Source: Oscillospiraceae bacterium
GTDB taxonomy: Bacteria; Bacillota; Clostridia; Oscillospirales; Acutalibacteraceae
Direction of reading: 5' to 3'
Assembly: GCA_009785335.1 (NCBI GenBank)
Contig: WQWM01000004.1
Span: 49,110-113,109, forward strand
DNA length: 64,000 nucleotides
In this document: positions 34,922-44,145 of the stretch, piece after piece
Layout: each line of letters starts with the position of its first letter
Position numbering within the stretch: position 1 is the stretch's first letter
Notes under the pieces: generated by a model
The model's database searches: none
Seen by the model: only the letters and a program-made list of their open reading frames with translations
Told to the model about the DNA's origin: nothing
Made by a program: the position numbers and the translations under genes

Positions 34922-35404
34922 CTATATTTTCACGCACTGCGAAGCATCAATTTCCTTCAAATGCGCATCAAAAAACAGCCCCGGCGCACGCCCGGTGGGA
35001 TACAGCTCTTTGAGCGGCAACAACACAAATGGGCGCTCAAGTGAGCGCGGATGCGGCAAAGTCAGTTCAAAACTTTCGCTTTTCATGCCCTCAAACACCA
35101 ACACATCCAAGTCGATGATACGAGCACCGTTGCGCTCATTGCGCACGCGCCCCATAGCCGCTTCAACGCCCAGGCATGCCCCCAGCAGCGCAAGGGGTGA
35201 CATATTCGTTTGCAGCACCACAGCCATATTGAGAAAATCCTCCATGGCGACACCTTCAGGCGGATTTTGCGGCGGACATACATACACCGAAGACTGGCGC
35301 AGAATCTCTGTATCCGGCAACCGCGCAAGGGCGGCGAGGGCTTGTGTAAGGTTGTTTCGCTTGTCACCCAGGTTAGTGCCCAGGGCAATGACGGCTTCAC
35401 TCAT
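34922..35404 (-). CDS. folK: 6-hydroxymethyl-dihydropterin pyrophosphokinase
   Basis: 160 residues from ATG 35404 (GGAGG upstream). ALGTNLGDKRNNL, the ARIIDLDVLVF metal-binding segment and LTLPHPRSLERPFVL are diagnostic. It transfers pyrophosphate from ATP in folate synthesis. It follows folB by 25 bp. Confidence 0.95.
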   Translation of the reverse strand: MSEAVIALGTNLGDKRNNLTQALAALARLPDTEILRQSSVYVCPPQNPPEGVAMEDFLNMAVVLQTNMSPLALLGACLGVEAAMGRVRNERNGARIIDLDVLVFEGMKSESFELTLPHPRSLERPFVLLPLKELYPTGRAPGLFFDAHLKEIDASQCVKI

Positions 35405-35429
35405 TGAATTATATTTCCTCCAAAAGTTG

Positions 35430-35807
35430 TTATATATCTTGCTGTTTTGAGCGCGACCACTCAAGTGTAAAGGAAATATCCTTTACAGCATGGCGCACAG
35501 GTGCGTGGGGTTTGTGCACGGCTATGCTCAACCGCTGCAACTGCGTAAATTCGGCAAAGATGGCCTCGCCGGTGAACTTTGCCGCCCGCTCAATCAAGTT
35601 GAACTTGTGCGTGGTAAATGCGGCGGCGGCACAATCAATCACCCGCGAATAATTCACGGTATCAGCTAGGTCATCACTGTCACAGGCGGCAGACATGTCT
35701 GCCCACAGGATAATATCCAGCGCAAATTGCTGCCCTTGTTCACGCTCGTGCACATGCACGCCATGATGGGCATAAATCTGCAGGCCCTCAATGAAAATTT
35801 TCTGCAT
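35430..35807 (-). CDS. folB: Dihydroneopterin aldolase
   Basis: 125 residues. IFIEGLQIYAHHGVHVHEREQGQ is the conserved start. Conserved Glu and Lys residues lie in DTVNYSRVID and ERAAKFTGEAI. It makes 6-hydroxymethyl-dihydropterin, the FolK substrate. It is the first gene of the folB-folK unit. Confidence 0.94.
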   Translation of the reverse strand: MQKIFIEGLQIYAHHGVHVHEREQGQQFALDIILWADMSAACDSDDLADTVNYSRVIDCAAAAFTTHKFNLIERAAKFTGEAIFAEFTQLQRLSIAVHKPHAPVRHAVKDISFTLEWSRSKQQDI

Positions 35808-35821
35808 ACACGCTTCCCTCC

Positions 35822-35850
35822 ATTTTACACGATTTCCATGAATTTGTCAA
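35822..35850 (-). promoter_or_regulatory. Promoter of folB-folK
   Basis: TTGACA (35850-35845) and TAAAAT (35827-35822), 17-bp spacing, a few bases before the folB ribosome site. Confidence 0.75.
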
Positions 35851-35885
35851 GCTCCTGCGGAGAGCAAGTCGCTTCGCTGTGTTCT
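35851..35885. repeat. Family E repeat, diverged copy
   Basis: GCTCCTGCGGAGAGC palindrome followed by CGCTTCGCTGTGTTC, just after the folP stop codon. Confidence 0.5.
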
Positions 35886-35894
35886 GTTATAGGT

Positions 35895-36686
35895 TCACAA
35901 AACTTGCAAAACAAGCTGCGCCGCTTGTATCGTTTCTTTTACATCATGCACGCGCAAAATATCCGCACCGCCGAGTTGCGCAATGGTGTGTGCTGCAATA
36001 GTGCCGGGCAGACGTTCGCTTGGCGGCAAGTGCTCGCCCGCCACTCGCTTGCGCGATGCCCCCACCAGCATGGCTACGCCATCTATCTTGAGCTTGGCGA
36101 TGTTGCCCAGCAGCCGCAGATTATCCGGCTGAGTTTTGCCAAAACCAATGCCAGGATCGACGCACAGCTGTGCTTTTGCGATGCCAAATTGCTCAGCCTG
36201 ATTGACCATGGTCGCCAGTTCATCACGCACACACGTGACAACATCTGGCGTGTAGGTCGGTGCGGCATCGGCACCACCGCCGTTATGCATGAGCACCCAG
36301 CCTGCGCCGTATTCGCGCACAACGGCTGCCATTTCTGCCGTCACACGGCCGCTGACATCATTGATAATCATCGCGCCGTGTTGCAAAACTTGCATGGCAA
36401 CTTCAGGGTAGAATGTATCGACCGAAATGGGCACATGCAACTTTTCGCGCAGCTGCGCCAGCACTGGCAGCAGACGGCGCAGTTCTTCATTCGGCGGCAC
36501 AGGCGTGCTGCCAGGACGGGTGGAATGCGCACCCAAGTCGATGACATGCGCACCGTCGGCTTGTGCTTGCAGGGCTGCGTTTACCGCCCGCTCGGGCGAA
36601 AGATTCACATTGCCGTCGTAAAATGAATCGGGCGTGACATTGATGATGGCCATGATTTGTGTGGAATCTAGTGAAAATTGAAACAT
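35895..36686 (-). CDS. folP: Dihydropteroate synthase
   Basis: 263 residues from ATG 36686. IINVTPDSFYDG, VIDLGAHSTRPGS, MINDVSG, VDPGIGFGKT and LVGASRKR are the standard motifs, including the pterin-binding loop and the sulfonamide-relevant loops. It joins the FolK product with p-aminobenzoate. Confidence 0.96.
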   Translation of the reverse strand: MFQFSLDSTQIMAIINVTPDSFYDGNVNLSPERAVNAALQAQADGAHVIDLGAHSTRPGSTPVPPNEELRRLLPVLAQLREKLHVPISVDTFYPEVAMQVLQHGAMIINDVSGRVTAEMAAVVREYGAGWVLMHNGGGADAAPTYTPDVVTCVRDELATMVNQAEQFGIAKAQLCVDPGIGFGKTQPDNLRLLGNIAKLKIDGVAMLVGASRKRVAGEHLPPSERLPGTIAAHTIAQLGGADILRVHDVKETIQAAQLVLQVL

Positions 36687-36709
36687 GGTACCTCGATGAT
36701 ATTTATGGT

Positions 36710-36805
36710 GCGGGTGGATTTGCATCCGCCCCTACAAGTGCTTCTTCTTTATTCCCCCGCGAAGCGGCTAAAGTTTTTTAAGTTCTTTTTTTTCAAAAAA
36801 AGAAC
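36710..36805 (-). repeat. Family B copy 3 and family A copy 9
   Basis: In minus orientation: hairpin GTTCTTTTTTT / AAAAAAAGAAC (36805-36782) and tail to 36757, then family B (36735-36710), then the folP ribosome site. This fills the folE-folP gap. Confidence 0.8.
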
Positions 36806-37319
36806 ACGCAACTTCCTCACCTCGCACAGCCTGCGTCACCGTGCGCGCACCCATGGCACCCGCCCCGCGCATGCTCATGCACAAGTGCTCGGCCTCAACC
36901 TGCACGGCAACGCCCGCGCAAGGCATACCCGTGTGCAAAAAATCCGCGATTTGTGCAGTCATGCGCTCTTGCAGCTGGGGACGACGGGCATAGCACTGCA
37001 CGATACGCGCGAGTTTGCTCAGGCCAATCACCCGCCCACCAGTGGGAACGTAGGCAATGTGCGCATGCCCGAAAAACGGCAGCAAGTGATGCTCGCACAT
37101 GGAGTAAAACGGAATATCGCGCACGATCACAGGCTCGTTGCCGCCTTCCTGCGTGAACATTACCAGGTGCTGTGCAGGATCTTCCGTCAGCCCGGCAAAC
37201 AGCTCGGCATACATACTTGCCACGCGCTGTGGAGTATCCAACAGACCCTCGCGCTGCGGGTCTTCGTCAATGGCAACAAGGATTTCGTGTACTGCTTGTT
37301 CAATTTTTTCTTGATTCAT
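36768..37319 (-). CDS. folE: GTP cyclohydrolase I
   Basis: 183 residues. [21 protein letters not shown] carries the zinc Cys and His, followed by GLSKLARIV and the second Cys region in [17 protein letters not shown]. It is the first step of folate synthesis from GTP. The final residues ([11 protein letters not shown]) are encoded by a family A repeat, which extends the natural C-terminus. Confidence 0.95.
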   Translation of the reverse strand: MNQEKIEQAVHEILVAIDEDPQREGLLDTPQRVASMYAELFAGLTEDPAQHLVMFTQEGGNEPVIVRDIPFYSMCEHHLLPFFGHAHIAYVPTGGRVIGLSKLARIVQCYARRPQLQERMTAQIADFLHTGMPCAGVAVQVEAEHLCMSMRGAGAMGARTVTQAVRGEEVACSFFEKKELKKL

Positions 37320-37326
37320 GGGACTC

Positions 37327-38595
37327 CTATACTACAATCGGAAAAATCCGGATGATGTTCAGCTGCTCCATGCTGGAGTGGTAAACATTGCGGGTATTGA
37401 TCAGCGTGCCGTTGGGGTCTGCAGCAGCAAGAATGCGGTGAATGCGCGGGTTGCGGCCAAACAGCAGCTCAACTGCTTGCGCGTGTGCCTCGGGACTGGC
37501 CATGCGCAGTTCCGCAACGCCACGGTCGGCGTTTACTGCTTCAATAATCGCTGCTGCAATGCGAATTTCCGCATAACGGTCGATTTCGGTAAAATACAAC
37601 CCGCGGCGGCGGAAATAGTTTTGCGTGTGCGAATTGGCTGCATTGCGGCTGAGTGTAATCTCATGGCTGGGCGCAATTTCGGCAGACGAAAGATTGAAAT
37701 AAGCACGGCTGACAATCTCGCGGCCTCCATCCATCACCGGGTCGTTCCATGTCGCGTCCAGGTGGTACCAGTTGCCGTCAATGTGCACCTTGTTCCATGC
37801 ATGCGGGCCAGAAAAAGTTGCATTGGTTGCATCACCGGTGACCACAAACGAGGGGATGCTGTGCAACTCAAGCAGCAGCTGCATGGCTTGTGCATAGCCC
37901 ACGCAGGAGGCCAGCCCGCGCACCAATGCGCCATATACCGTGGCCACGTCGCCATTGCCATCGGCGAGATCATCAGAATAGGTTGCGCGCTGCACAACAT
38001 AATCATGCAAAGCAAGCTGAATGTCAAAATCGGTGCCGCCTTGTGGCACAGCAATGGCCTGCGCGGCTTGCGCCACTGCGTGCATGCGGCGTTGGTATTC
38101 CTCACGCGTCAAGCGATATTGCGGCACAAAGGCCACCACACGGTCATTCTGTGTGCGAATGCGATAATTCGTGGTGGAAATCTGAAAAAACATAGGTTGA
38201 TCCAGCGTAATCGCGCTGAAAACTGCACGCATGTCATCTTCAGTGAGGTTAGGCATATCTATGCTTTCGGGAAAGTGCGGCAGCTGCGTTTGAATGGCGC
38301 GATAGGCCTGCCGCTGCAATTCCGTTAAATTGCTGTAATGATAGCGAAACGTGCCGGCACGTTCCAATTCCACTGGTTGGATGATGGCAGGCAATGTGGG
38401 CTGTGTTTGCACGGTAGGCAGTGGCCGCAACCAAGTCTCCACTTGCGCAGGCAAACCGCCATTAAACAGCACCACCGCCAGCAACACAAGCGTCACCGCC
38501 AACAGCGTGAATAACGCAAACCAGCTGCAACCGCTTTTTTTATGTTTAGTTTTGGGTTGAATATTCTCGTCAAATAGTCCGTTTTGTTGCTGCAT
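37327..38595 (-). CDS. Membrane-anchored transglutaminase-like protein
   Basis: 422 residues. One membrane helix (about 24-46) is followed by an external transglutaminase-like domain with the Cys-His-Asp triad in [20 protein letters not shown] and YHLDATWND. Such proteins act as cysteine proteases or crosslinkers at the cell surface. The function is otherwise unknown. The start follows AAGAAAGG. Confidence 0.85.
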   Translation of the reverse strand: MQQQNGLFDENIQPKTKHKKSGCSWFALFTLLAVTLVLLAVVLFNGGLPAQVETWLRPLPTVQTQPTLPAIIQPVELERAGTFRYHYSNLTELQRQAYRAIQTQLPHFPESIDMPNLTEDDMRAVFSAITLDQPMFFQISTTNYRIRTQNDRVVAFVPQYRLTREEYQRRMHAVAQAAQAIAVPQGGTDFDIQLALHDYVVQRATYSDDLADGNGDVATVYGALVRGLASCVGYAQAMQLLLELHSIPSFVVTGDATNATFSGPHAWNKVHIDGNWYHLDATWNDPVMDGGREIVSRAYFNLSSAEIAPSHEITLSRNAANSHTQNYFRRRGLYFTEIDRYAEIRIAAAIIEAVNADRGVAELRMASPEAHAQAVELLFGRNPRIHRILAAADPNGTLINTRNVYHSSMEQLNIIRIFPIVV

Positions 38596-38609
38596 GTGTG
38601 CCCTTTCTT

Positions 38610-38832
38610 GTTCTTTTTTGAAAAACCACCTGCGGTGGAGCTCGATCGCTTCGCTGTGCCCCTAATTCAATCGCAATTTCGAAACCCTCGCTCCGCGAAC
38701 CTTCCTCAGACCGACCCGAGGTCGGCCAGCTCCTTCCCAAGGAAGGAGCCAAAGCTGCTTCTTCAACTAACATATATAGTCCACCGCGAGGCGGCCTAGG
38801 TTTTTTTGGTTCTTTTTTTGCAAAAAAAGAAC
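38610..38832 (-). repeat. Repeat mosaic A11-D1-E-half A10
   Basis: From the LCP gene stop toward the transglutaminase gene: family A (38832-38781), family D (38756-38685), family E (38660-38626) and half of an A hairpin (38625-38610). The whole intergenic gap is repeat sequence. Confidence 0.8.
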
Positions 38833-39644
38833 TACGCTACTTCAATCGTTAGTTCCTCAGGCTCGGCCAGCAGTGCCATGAGCATGTCGCGGCGGGAGAA
38901 GAAATCCGGGTGCGAAATGTCGGTGGTGAGAATGCCGGTGAGGTTGCCGAAACGGGTTTCCAGCACGGCATGTGATGACGCGTGGCGTGGCACGAGGTAA
39001 GTGCGCAGCACGTGCGCAAACAGCTCAGCTTGAGCCTGCGCGCTGTGTGTGCCCAGATAGCGGAAATAGCGCAGCAGCATGTCGCCCTGCAAGCGCTGGC
39101 TGCCCTCGGCCAAGGTGAGCGTGAAGTCGCCGCGGTGGTCGATGCGCTCGTTCACTTGCACGGGCACGATGCCCATGGCGTTTATCCAGCGGATAAAGTC
39201 GGCATCTCGTGCGGCAATGTAGCGCGCAGTCGGTGTGTTGGTGAGGATATCTACCGTTTGCTGCAAACCGCGCACACTGCCAGTGGTACGCAAGGCAGCG
39301 TCCAACAGTCCTTCGCCAGCCACGACTGGTTCAACAACAAAACGACGTTGCGCTATATCCACGTGCAGCAAAAACACCATGCGCAGGTTTTGCGCGGCGT
39401 TGTCGTGCACGGCAATGAGCAGCGTGGTTTCACCCGTGTGCGCCCAAGCGTCGGGGTCGTGAGCTTCAAGCGTCGTCAGTTCGCGGTTAAGCAGGTTTTC
39501 GAAGAAATCGCCGCGCTGCAACGCCACCGCCGAAAGCACCGCCAACATAAATAACACCACGCCAAAACCCAGCGCAAACCGCGTGAGAAACTCACGGCGA
39601 CGGTGCTGATCAGGGTTAAAGTCAATGCTTGGTTGTTTTTTCAT
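38832..39644 (-). CDS. LytR-CpsA-Psr-like membrane protein (divergent)
   Basis: 270 residues from ATG 39644 (GAAAGGAGC upstream). One membrane helix (about 24-46) and an extracellular domain whose order resembles LCP proteins: TTLLIAVHDN...MVFLLHVD near residues 78-100, and DFIRWINAMGIVPVQVNERID with the D/R-rich later part. LCP enzymes attach wall polymers to peptidoglycan. Some canonical Arg residues are not obvious, so activity is uncertain. Confidence 0.65.
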   Translation of the reverse strand: MKKQPSIDFNPDQHRRREFLTRFALGFGVVLFMLAVLSAVALQRGDFFENLLNRELTTLEAHDPDAWAHTGETTLLIAVHDNAAQNLRMVFLLHVDIAQRRFVVEPVVAGEGLLDAALRTTGSVRGLQQTVDILTNTPTARYIAARDADFIRWINAMGIVPVQVNERIDHRGDFTLTLAEGSQRLQGDMLLRYFRYLGTHSAQAQAELFAHVLRTYLVPRHASSHAVLETRFGNLTGILTTDISHPDFFSRRDMLMALLAEPEELTIEVA

Positions 39645-39680
39645 GGCGGGCTCCTTTCTGGTGCTAGCCGTTTTGATGCT

Positions 39681-39772
39681 GCGGGCGGATTTTGTATCCA
39701 CCCCTACATACCCATAAAAATCCACCGCGAAGCGGCTAAAGTTTTTTGGTTACTTTTTTTCAAAAAAGTAAC
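39681..39772 (-). repeat. Family A copy 12 and family B copy 4
   Basis: Hairpin GTTACTTTTTT / AAAAAAGTAAC (39772-39749), tail to 39721, then family B (39707-39681). The order and linking text match the A/B block at 26058-26127. Confidence 0.82.
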
Positions 39773-41480
39773 ACGCCATCGCGCCAACCTGCACTTGTTT
39801 GCCGCTGGGTAATGTATATTCTATATCATGCGCGTTGGCGTTGGCAATAACCGCAAGATCACCAACTTGATAGCACAGGCAGCCCATGGCCGCGCTAATC
39901 ATGCGAAAGTCAGCGGTGAAATCATGCGTACGGCGTAGCTTACCCAACATGCGATAATATGCAAGGAGGTCTTCGTCCTCGTTGCCCCAGGGATAACACG
40001 CGCGGTTGAAGGGATCTTGCCCGCCTTGCAGGCCTGCTTCGTCGCCGTAGTAAATGCAGGGATTGCCGGGCAATGTGAACTGCAACGCAGCACATAGCTT
40101 TAATCGCTTGCGCGCAGTTTCCAGCAAATCAGCAGGAATGGGTGAAGATTCGCGGCCGGGCGATTGCCCCGCCAGCCGGTTCAAAATGCGCGCGGTGTCG
40201 TGCGTGCCGATGTGGTTCATTAGACCGTGCAACGCAAACGGCGGGTAGTTCTCTTGCTGCTGCATGATAACTTCACCCAACTGCTCTGCCTGTGCATGCA
40301 GCGCGAAATCAACAATGGCGTTTGCCAAAGGATAGTTCATTACGCTGTGCATTTGCCCACCTTGCAAAAAGCGCCTGCGTCCGCCATGGCTATGCTTGTT
40401 GCTAGCATCCTCCCACACTTCACCCAAAATATAGCTGTCTGGGTTTTCATCTTGTGCGGCTGCGAAGAGCTTATCGAGGAAAATGTCAGGCAGTTCGTCG
40501 GCGACGTCCAGCCGCCAGCCCGCTGCGCCTGCACGCAGCCAGTGCCGCACAACGCCTTGTTCACCGACGAAGAATTCAAGCACATCGGGGTGGTCTTCGC
40601 GCAGTTCAGGCAGGATATCAATGCCCCACCAACTGGCGTAATCATGCGGCCATTGGTGGAATTGATACCAAGGATAGTAGAGTGAATCTTGTGAAGCTTG
40701 GGCTGATTCGAAATACACGCTGCGCTTTCCGGTGTGGCTGAACACGCCGTCGAGTATCACGCGAATGCCATGCAAACGCGCTTGCTGGCACAGATAGGTG
40801 AAATCTGCTTCACGACCCAGCATCGGGTCGATTTGCAGATAATCTGCGGTGTCATAACGATGGTTGCTTTCGGCGGCAAAAATGGGATTGAGATAAATGC
40901 AAGTGACGCCAATATCCGCTAGAATGTCTAACTTTTCGGTGATGCCGCGCAAGTCGCCGCCAAAAAAATCGTACTCAGTGATGCGGCCCTGTTCGTCGGG
41001 CTTCCATTGGGGCTGCGTGCCCCACGGCGATAAATCTAGATTAAATTTGCTACAACTACGGGCGAATCGGTCGGGGAAGATTTGATAGATTACACCGTTT
41101 TTCACCCATGCGGGCAGCTGCATACCGGCATCGTAAACCGTCAGTTGCCACCAGCCCTCGCAGCCGATTTCGCCCGCGCCGCCGCCCGTGTGACCGATGA
41201 CCGCAGGGCCATGCGCGCTTTCCACCGCAAAGCGATAACGAAACAACCCCGGTTCGTCAACAGTGATGTGAACGCCCCAGATTTCTTCGTGTTCGCCTTG
41301 CATGCTTTGCCAAACAAAGGGTTGCGTGTGTGTAGTTGCACCATCATAATCACCCCAATGCAGCGTGACGGCCGAGACGTGCATATGCCGCGGCAACACC
41401 ACGCGCAAGGTGAGCGTTTCGCCAGCGGGTAATGCGCCCAGAGGGCTGCGGTGTTCTGCGTTGCGGGAGTGAAACATCAT
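39750..41480 (-). CDS. GH13 alpha-glucan hydrolase (neopullulanase/maltogenic type)
   Basis: 576 residues. An N-terminal CBM34-like beta domain (about 1-115) precedes the catalytic barrel: GVFSHTG, GWRLDVADE (nucleophile Asp325), ILGEVWED (acid Glu354) and NHIGTHDTAR (Asp428). No signal peptide, so it probably acts on intracellular maltodextrins. The last residues (CYFFEKK) and stop codon are provided by a family A hairpin. Its start overlaps the stop region of the gene before it. Confidence 0.92.
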   Translation of the reverse strand: MMFHSRNAEHRSPLGALPAGETLTLRVVLPRHMHVSAVTLHWGDYDGATTHTQPFVWQSMQGEHEEIWGVHITVDEPGLFRYRFAVESAHGPAVIGHTGGGAGEIGCEGWWQLTVYDAGMQLPAWVKNGVIYQIFPDRFARSCSKFNLDLSPWGTQPQWKPDEQGRITEYDFFGGDLRGITEKLDILADIGVTCIYLNPIFAAESNHRYDTADYLQIDPMLGREADFTYLCQQARLHGIRVILDGVFSHTGKRSVYFESAQASQDSLYYPWYQFHQWPHDYASWWGIDILPELREDHPDVLEFFVGEQGVVRHWLRAGAAGWRLDVADELPDIFLDKLFAAAQDENPDSYILGEVWEDASNKHSHGGRRRFLQGGQMHSVMNYPLANAIVDFALHAQAEQLGEVIMQQQENYPPFALHGLMNHIGTHDTARILNRLAGQSPGRESSPIPADLLETARKRLKLCAALQFTLPGNPCIYYGDEAGLQGGQDPFNRACYPWGNEDEDLLAYYRMLGKLRRTHDFTADFRMISAAMGCLCYQVGDLAVIANANAHDIEYTLPSGKQVQVGAMACYFFEKK

Positions 41481-42392
41481 CTATTGAACCTCGTCAATTA
41501 ACACAATATAGTCCCGCAACTCTTGCTGCGGAGTGGCCACCACCGGGATTGCCGGGCGGCTGCGCCAGAAATACTCATGCAAATCATCGTCCGTGTCACG
41601 GGTATCTACGGCGATGAACTCCACGATATCCCACCAGTCGGTGGCGAGTGCCTGCACACGCGTGAGCATGGGGATAATCGTCACCTCGCCAGCAACATCC
41701 TGCGCTTGCACAATGAAATCCGTGTCGTCAATATCTAGGTCTCTTAGCAAGATATAACTGACAGTAGCGTTGTATTCACCAAAGCGAGAAATTTCGCGAA
41801 TGATGGCCAGCATATTGGCCTGTGGCGTGCGCTCGCTGGTGTAGGCATTATACGTATGCACCACGGCAACCACGCGCTGGCGTGACCGCCGCACCATGTC
41901 AAACAACGTCCAGTTGGTGCGATGCCGCGCATTCACATTCCCCTGTCCCAGCGTGGAACGATAAGTCAACCAGCCATTGGCACACTTGAAGGTCATCACG
42001 GCCATATTGGTTTGCAGAGCAGCTGCCTGCTGCTGCAATTGCGCGGATTGATAGCGATCGTTCATCATGTGCATGGGCACATAGAAACTGCGCATGGGCT
42101 CCCAGGTGGGTTCAAGTTCGGGCAACTGCGGCTGCTCAGGTTCGGGCGGTGGCAGCTCATCGTTGTCGTCTTGCAGGATGGCCTCCGTGGGTGGCTGCAG
42201 CGGCGTTTCGCTCACTTGCAACATGGCTTCCATGGCCACAAAGCCCACGCTCAACGCTAACGAGCCCAACACAAGCGCCACCAGCACATTCACCACAACA
42301 CGGCGGCGTTTGCGCTTGCGCACTTTGTTTTCGGTTTGAAAGCCGTGCAGGTCACCGCCCTGCGGGGCTTGGAAGAGATTGTTTGGTTGCAT
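41481..42392 (-). CDS. Membrane-anchored protein of unknown function
   Basis: 303 residues. A basic N-terminus (RKRKRRR) and one membrane helix (about 33-55) precede a Pro/Glu-rich linker (about 75-100) and a globular external domain of about 190 residues with no motif I am sure of; alternating hydrophobic strands with Asp at their ends suggest an alpha/beta fold. AAAAGGAGC sets the start. It is translationally coupled to the GH13 gene. Confidence 0.7.
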   Translation of the reverse strand: MQPNNLFQAPQGGDLHGFQTENKVRKRKRRRVVVNVLVALVLGSLALSVGFVAMEAMLQVSETPLQPPTEAILQDDNDELPPPEPEQPQLPELEPTWEPMRSFYVPMHMMNDRYQSAQLQQQAAALQTNMAVMTFKCANGWLTYRSTLGQGNVNARHRTNWTLFDMVRRSRQRVVAVVHTYNAYTSERTPQANMLAIIREISRFGEYNATVSYILLRDLDIDDTDFIVQAQDVAGEVTIIPMLTRVQALATDWWDIVEFIAVDTRDTDDDLHEYFWRSRPAIPVVATPQQELRDYIVLIDEVQ

Positions 42393-42421
42393 GGGTGCTC
42401 CTTTTGCTATCTCCAGAAAAA

Positions 42422-42571
42422 TCCTCGCTCCGCGAACCTTCCTCAGTCACGCGCGGCGCGTGCCAGCTCCTTCCCGAGGAAGGAGCCAAGGCTTGCTTCT
42501 TACTTTGTTTATAAATAATCCACCGCGAAGCGGCTAAAGTTTTTTGCGCCACTTTTTTTCAAAAAAGTGGC
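42422..42571 (-). repeat. Family A copy 13 and family D copy 2
   Basis: Hairpin GCCACTTTTTT / AAAAAAGTGGC (42571-42548) and tail to 42519, then family D (42492-42422), then the ribosome site of the gene at 42392. Confidence 0.82.
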
Positions 42572-42578
42572 AAACGAG

Positions 42579-43238
42579 CTAAAACAGTGAAAGGCCGCCA
42601 GCAAAACCGGTGAAGGCAAGAGCGAGCAAGCCGGTGTAGATGAGCGTGGCAGGTACGCCGCTGAATTGCGTGGGGATGGCCTTGTTTTGCCGCAGGATAT
42701 GCATGCCGCTATTCACCAGCAATGTGACGATAAGGAACGCAACACCAGCACCCAGCCCCATGCCAAGCGCAAAGCCGGGTGATGTGCTGCCGCGAAGGTG
42801 CAGCAGCAAAGGCACACTGAGCACAAGGGTGTTGAGTGCGGCTGCACCCACGCGTTTGTGCAGCAGGATTTTTTGCTTGCTGGTGGGCAAAAAATGCACA
42901 GCCAAGTTCATCAGCAGGTAAAGCAACAGCAGGAGCACTGCGAAAATAAGCGCGTGCCAAACAACTTGCAAGCCTGGCAGCTGTGTGCTGAAAATCGCAT
43001 ATCGCCAAGATAACCATTCGCTGGCATAACGCTGATTGGTTAGCCAAGTGCTAACACCCAAGTTAAGCAATGCGGACACTGCAGAAAACACCGAAATCAG
43101 CGCTGAAGTCAGCAAGATTTCACTGTTGCGCTGCGCAGCGCGAAGCATTTCAGCAATCCCCAAACCACCGCTAAACAGCAGATTGTGCAAAAACACGGCG
43201 TAAATGGCCCCCTGCATGAGTGCCATGATCTCATTCAT
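42579..43238 (-). CDS. RnfA-like membrane subunit
   Basis: 219 residues from ATG 43238 (AAGGAGG upstream). About six membrane helices. Sequence order (HNLLFSGGLGIAEMLRAA, later NTLVLSVPLLLHLRGS and GLGAGVAFLIVTLLVNSG) resembles the RnfA/NqrE membrane family. It overlaps the RnfE-like gene by 8 bp. It is divergent, and no RnfB gene follows. Confidence 0.72.
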   Translation of the reverse strand: MNEIMALMQGAIYAVFLHNLLFSGGLGIAEMLRAAQRNSEILLTSALISVFSAVSALLNLGVSTWLTNQRYASEWLSWRYAIFSTQLPGLQVVWHALIFAVLLLLLYLLMNLAVHFLPTSKQKILLHKRVGAAALNTLVLSVPLLLHLRGSTSPGFALGMGLGAGVAFLIVTLLVNSGMHILRQNKAIPTQFSGVPATLIYTGLLALAFTGFAGGLSLF

Positions 43239-44145
43239 CGCGTGCACCTCCTTGGAATTCGGCAAGCAATTGCTCAATGGTCAGGTCGTCGAGCTTAGGG
43301 AACTCGCGCGTAAAATTAGATGTGGCCGGTTCAAACACGGCAGACACCGGCTTGGGCTCGGGCTGAGGCTCTTCTGGCTGCGGCTCAGGCGGGATTTCAT
43401 CCTCTGGTTTGCGACTTTTTTCATATTCATCAGCAGCGTTAAGCAGGTGATGAATTTTCTCCAGCCGCTGTTGGCGGTCTTCGGGAGCAAATTCCATGGC
43501 TTCGTCCGCATCTTTGGTGATACCGCGTTGGCTGGTCCATTGCAGAATGGTTTTGAGTGCCGCCGCCAAAAAGCCCAGCAGCAAAAAACCGCCAAAGGGC
43601 ATCCAAAAACCACGAATGCGCAGGGTTTCGGTCAGCTCAATGCCAAACAAGCTTCCGTGACCAAGGCCTTCACGCAGCAGCCCCATGATGGCCATTACGC
43701 CGGTGAAGCCCACAGCATTCACCAAAGCATCGCGTACGCTGGCACGCAGGTCATTATATACCGCAAAGCGCTCACAGCGCACCGCAGCGATGGAGCTGGT
43801 GGCCATCAGCGGCAAAATAGCGCGCAATACCAATAAGTTAACTACATCGGTTTGGCCAACAAAGCCGCCCCAAACCTCAAACAACATGCCCGCAGCAAAC
43901 GCTAGCACAATGCCCATGGCGAAATATACCGCTGTGCGTGCCCAGGATTGCCATTTCTTCAACCAAAGGGAGGCCACGATTTCGCACGCAAGCAGGTGAA
44001 TGGCCGTCACCAGCGAAAACCACAGCGCCATGCGCAAACTGGTGGTCGCAATAATCGCAGGGGTGAGCCCAATGGCCTGCACCAGCATGGGGTTATCTAG
44101 CCATGCGCCGCGCAAAACAGATTCGCGTTTCGTTTTTTTAGGCAT
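43231..44145 (-). CDS. RnfE-like membrane subunit with acidic tail
   Basis: 304 residues from ATG 44145. Six or so helices with the RnfE/NqrD pattern (MLVQAIGLTPAIIATTSLRMAL, GFTGVMAIMGLLREGLGHGSLFG). After the membrane part there is a cytoplasmic tail of about 110 residues rich in Pro and Glu (PPEPQPEEPQPEPKP), not usual for RnfE. It overlaps rnfD by 8 bp. Confidence 0.78.
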   Translation of the reverse strand: MPKKTKRESVLRGAWLDNPMLVQAIGLTPAIIATTSLRMALWFSLVTAIHLLACEIVASLWLKKWQSWARTAVYFAMGIVLAFAAGMLFEVWGGFVGQTDVVNLLVLRAILPLMATSSIAAVRCERFAVYNDLRASVRDALVNAVGFTGVMAIMGLLREGLGHGSLFGIELTETLRIRGFWMPFGGFLLLGFLAAALKTILQWTSQRGITKDADEAMEFAPEDRQQRLEKIHHLLNAADEYEKSRKPEDEIPPEPQPEEPQPEPKPVSAVFEPATSNFTREFPKLDDLTIEQLLAEFQGGARDE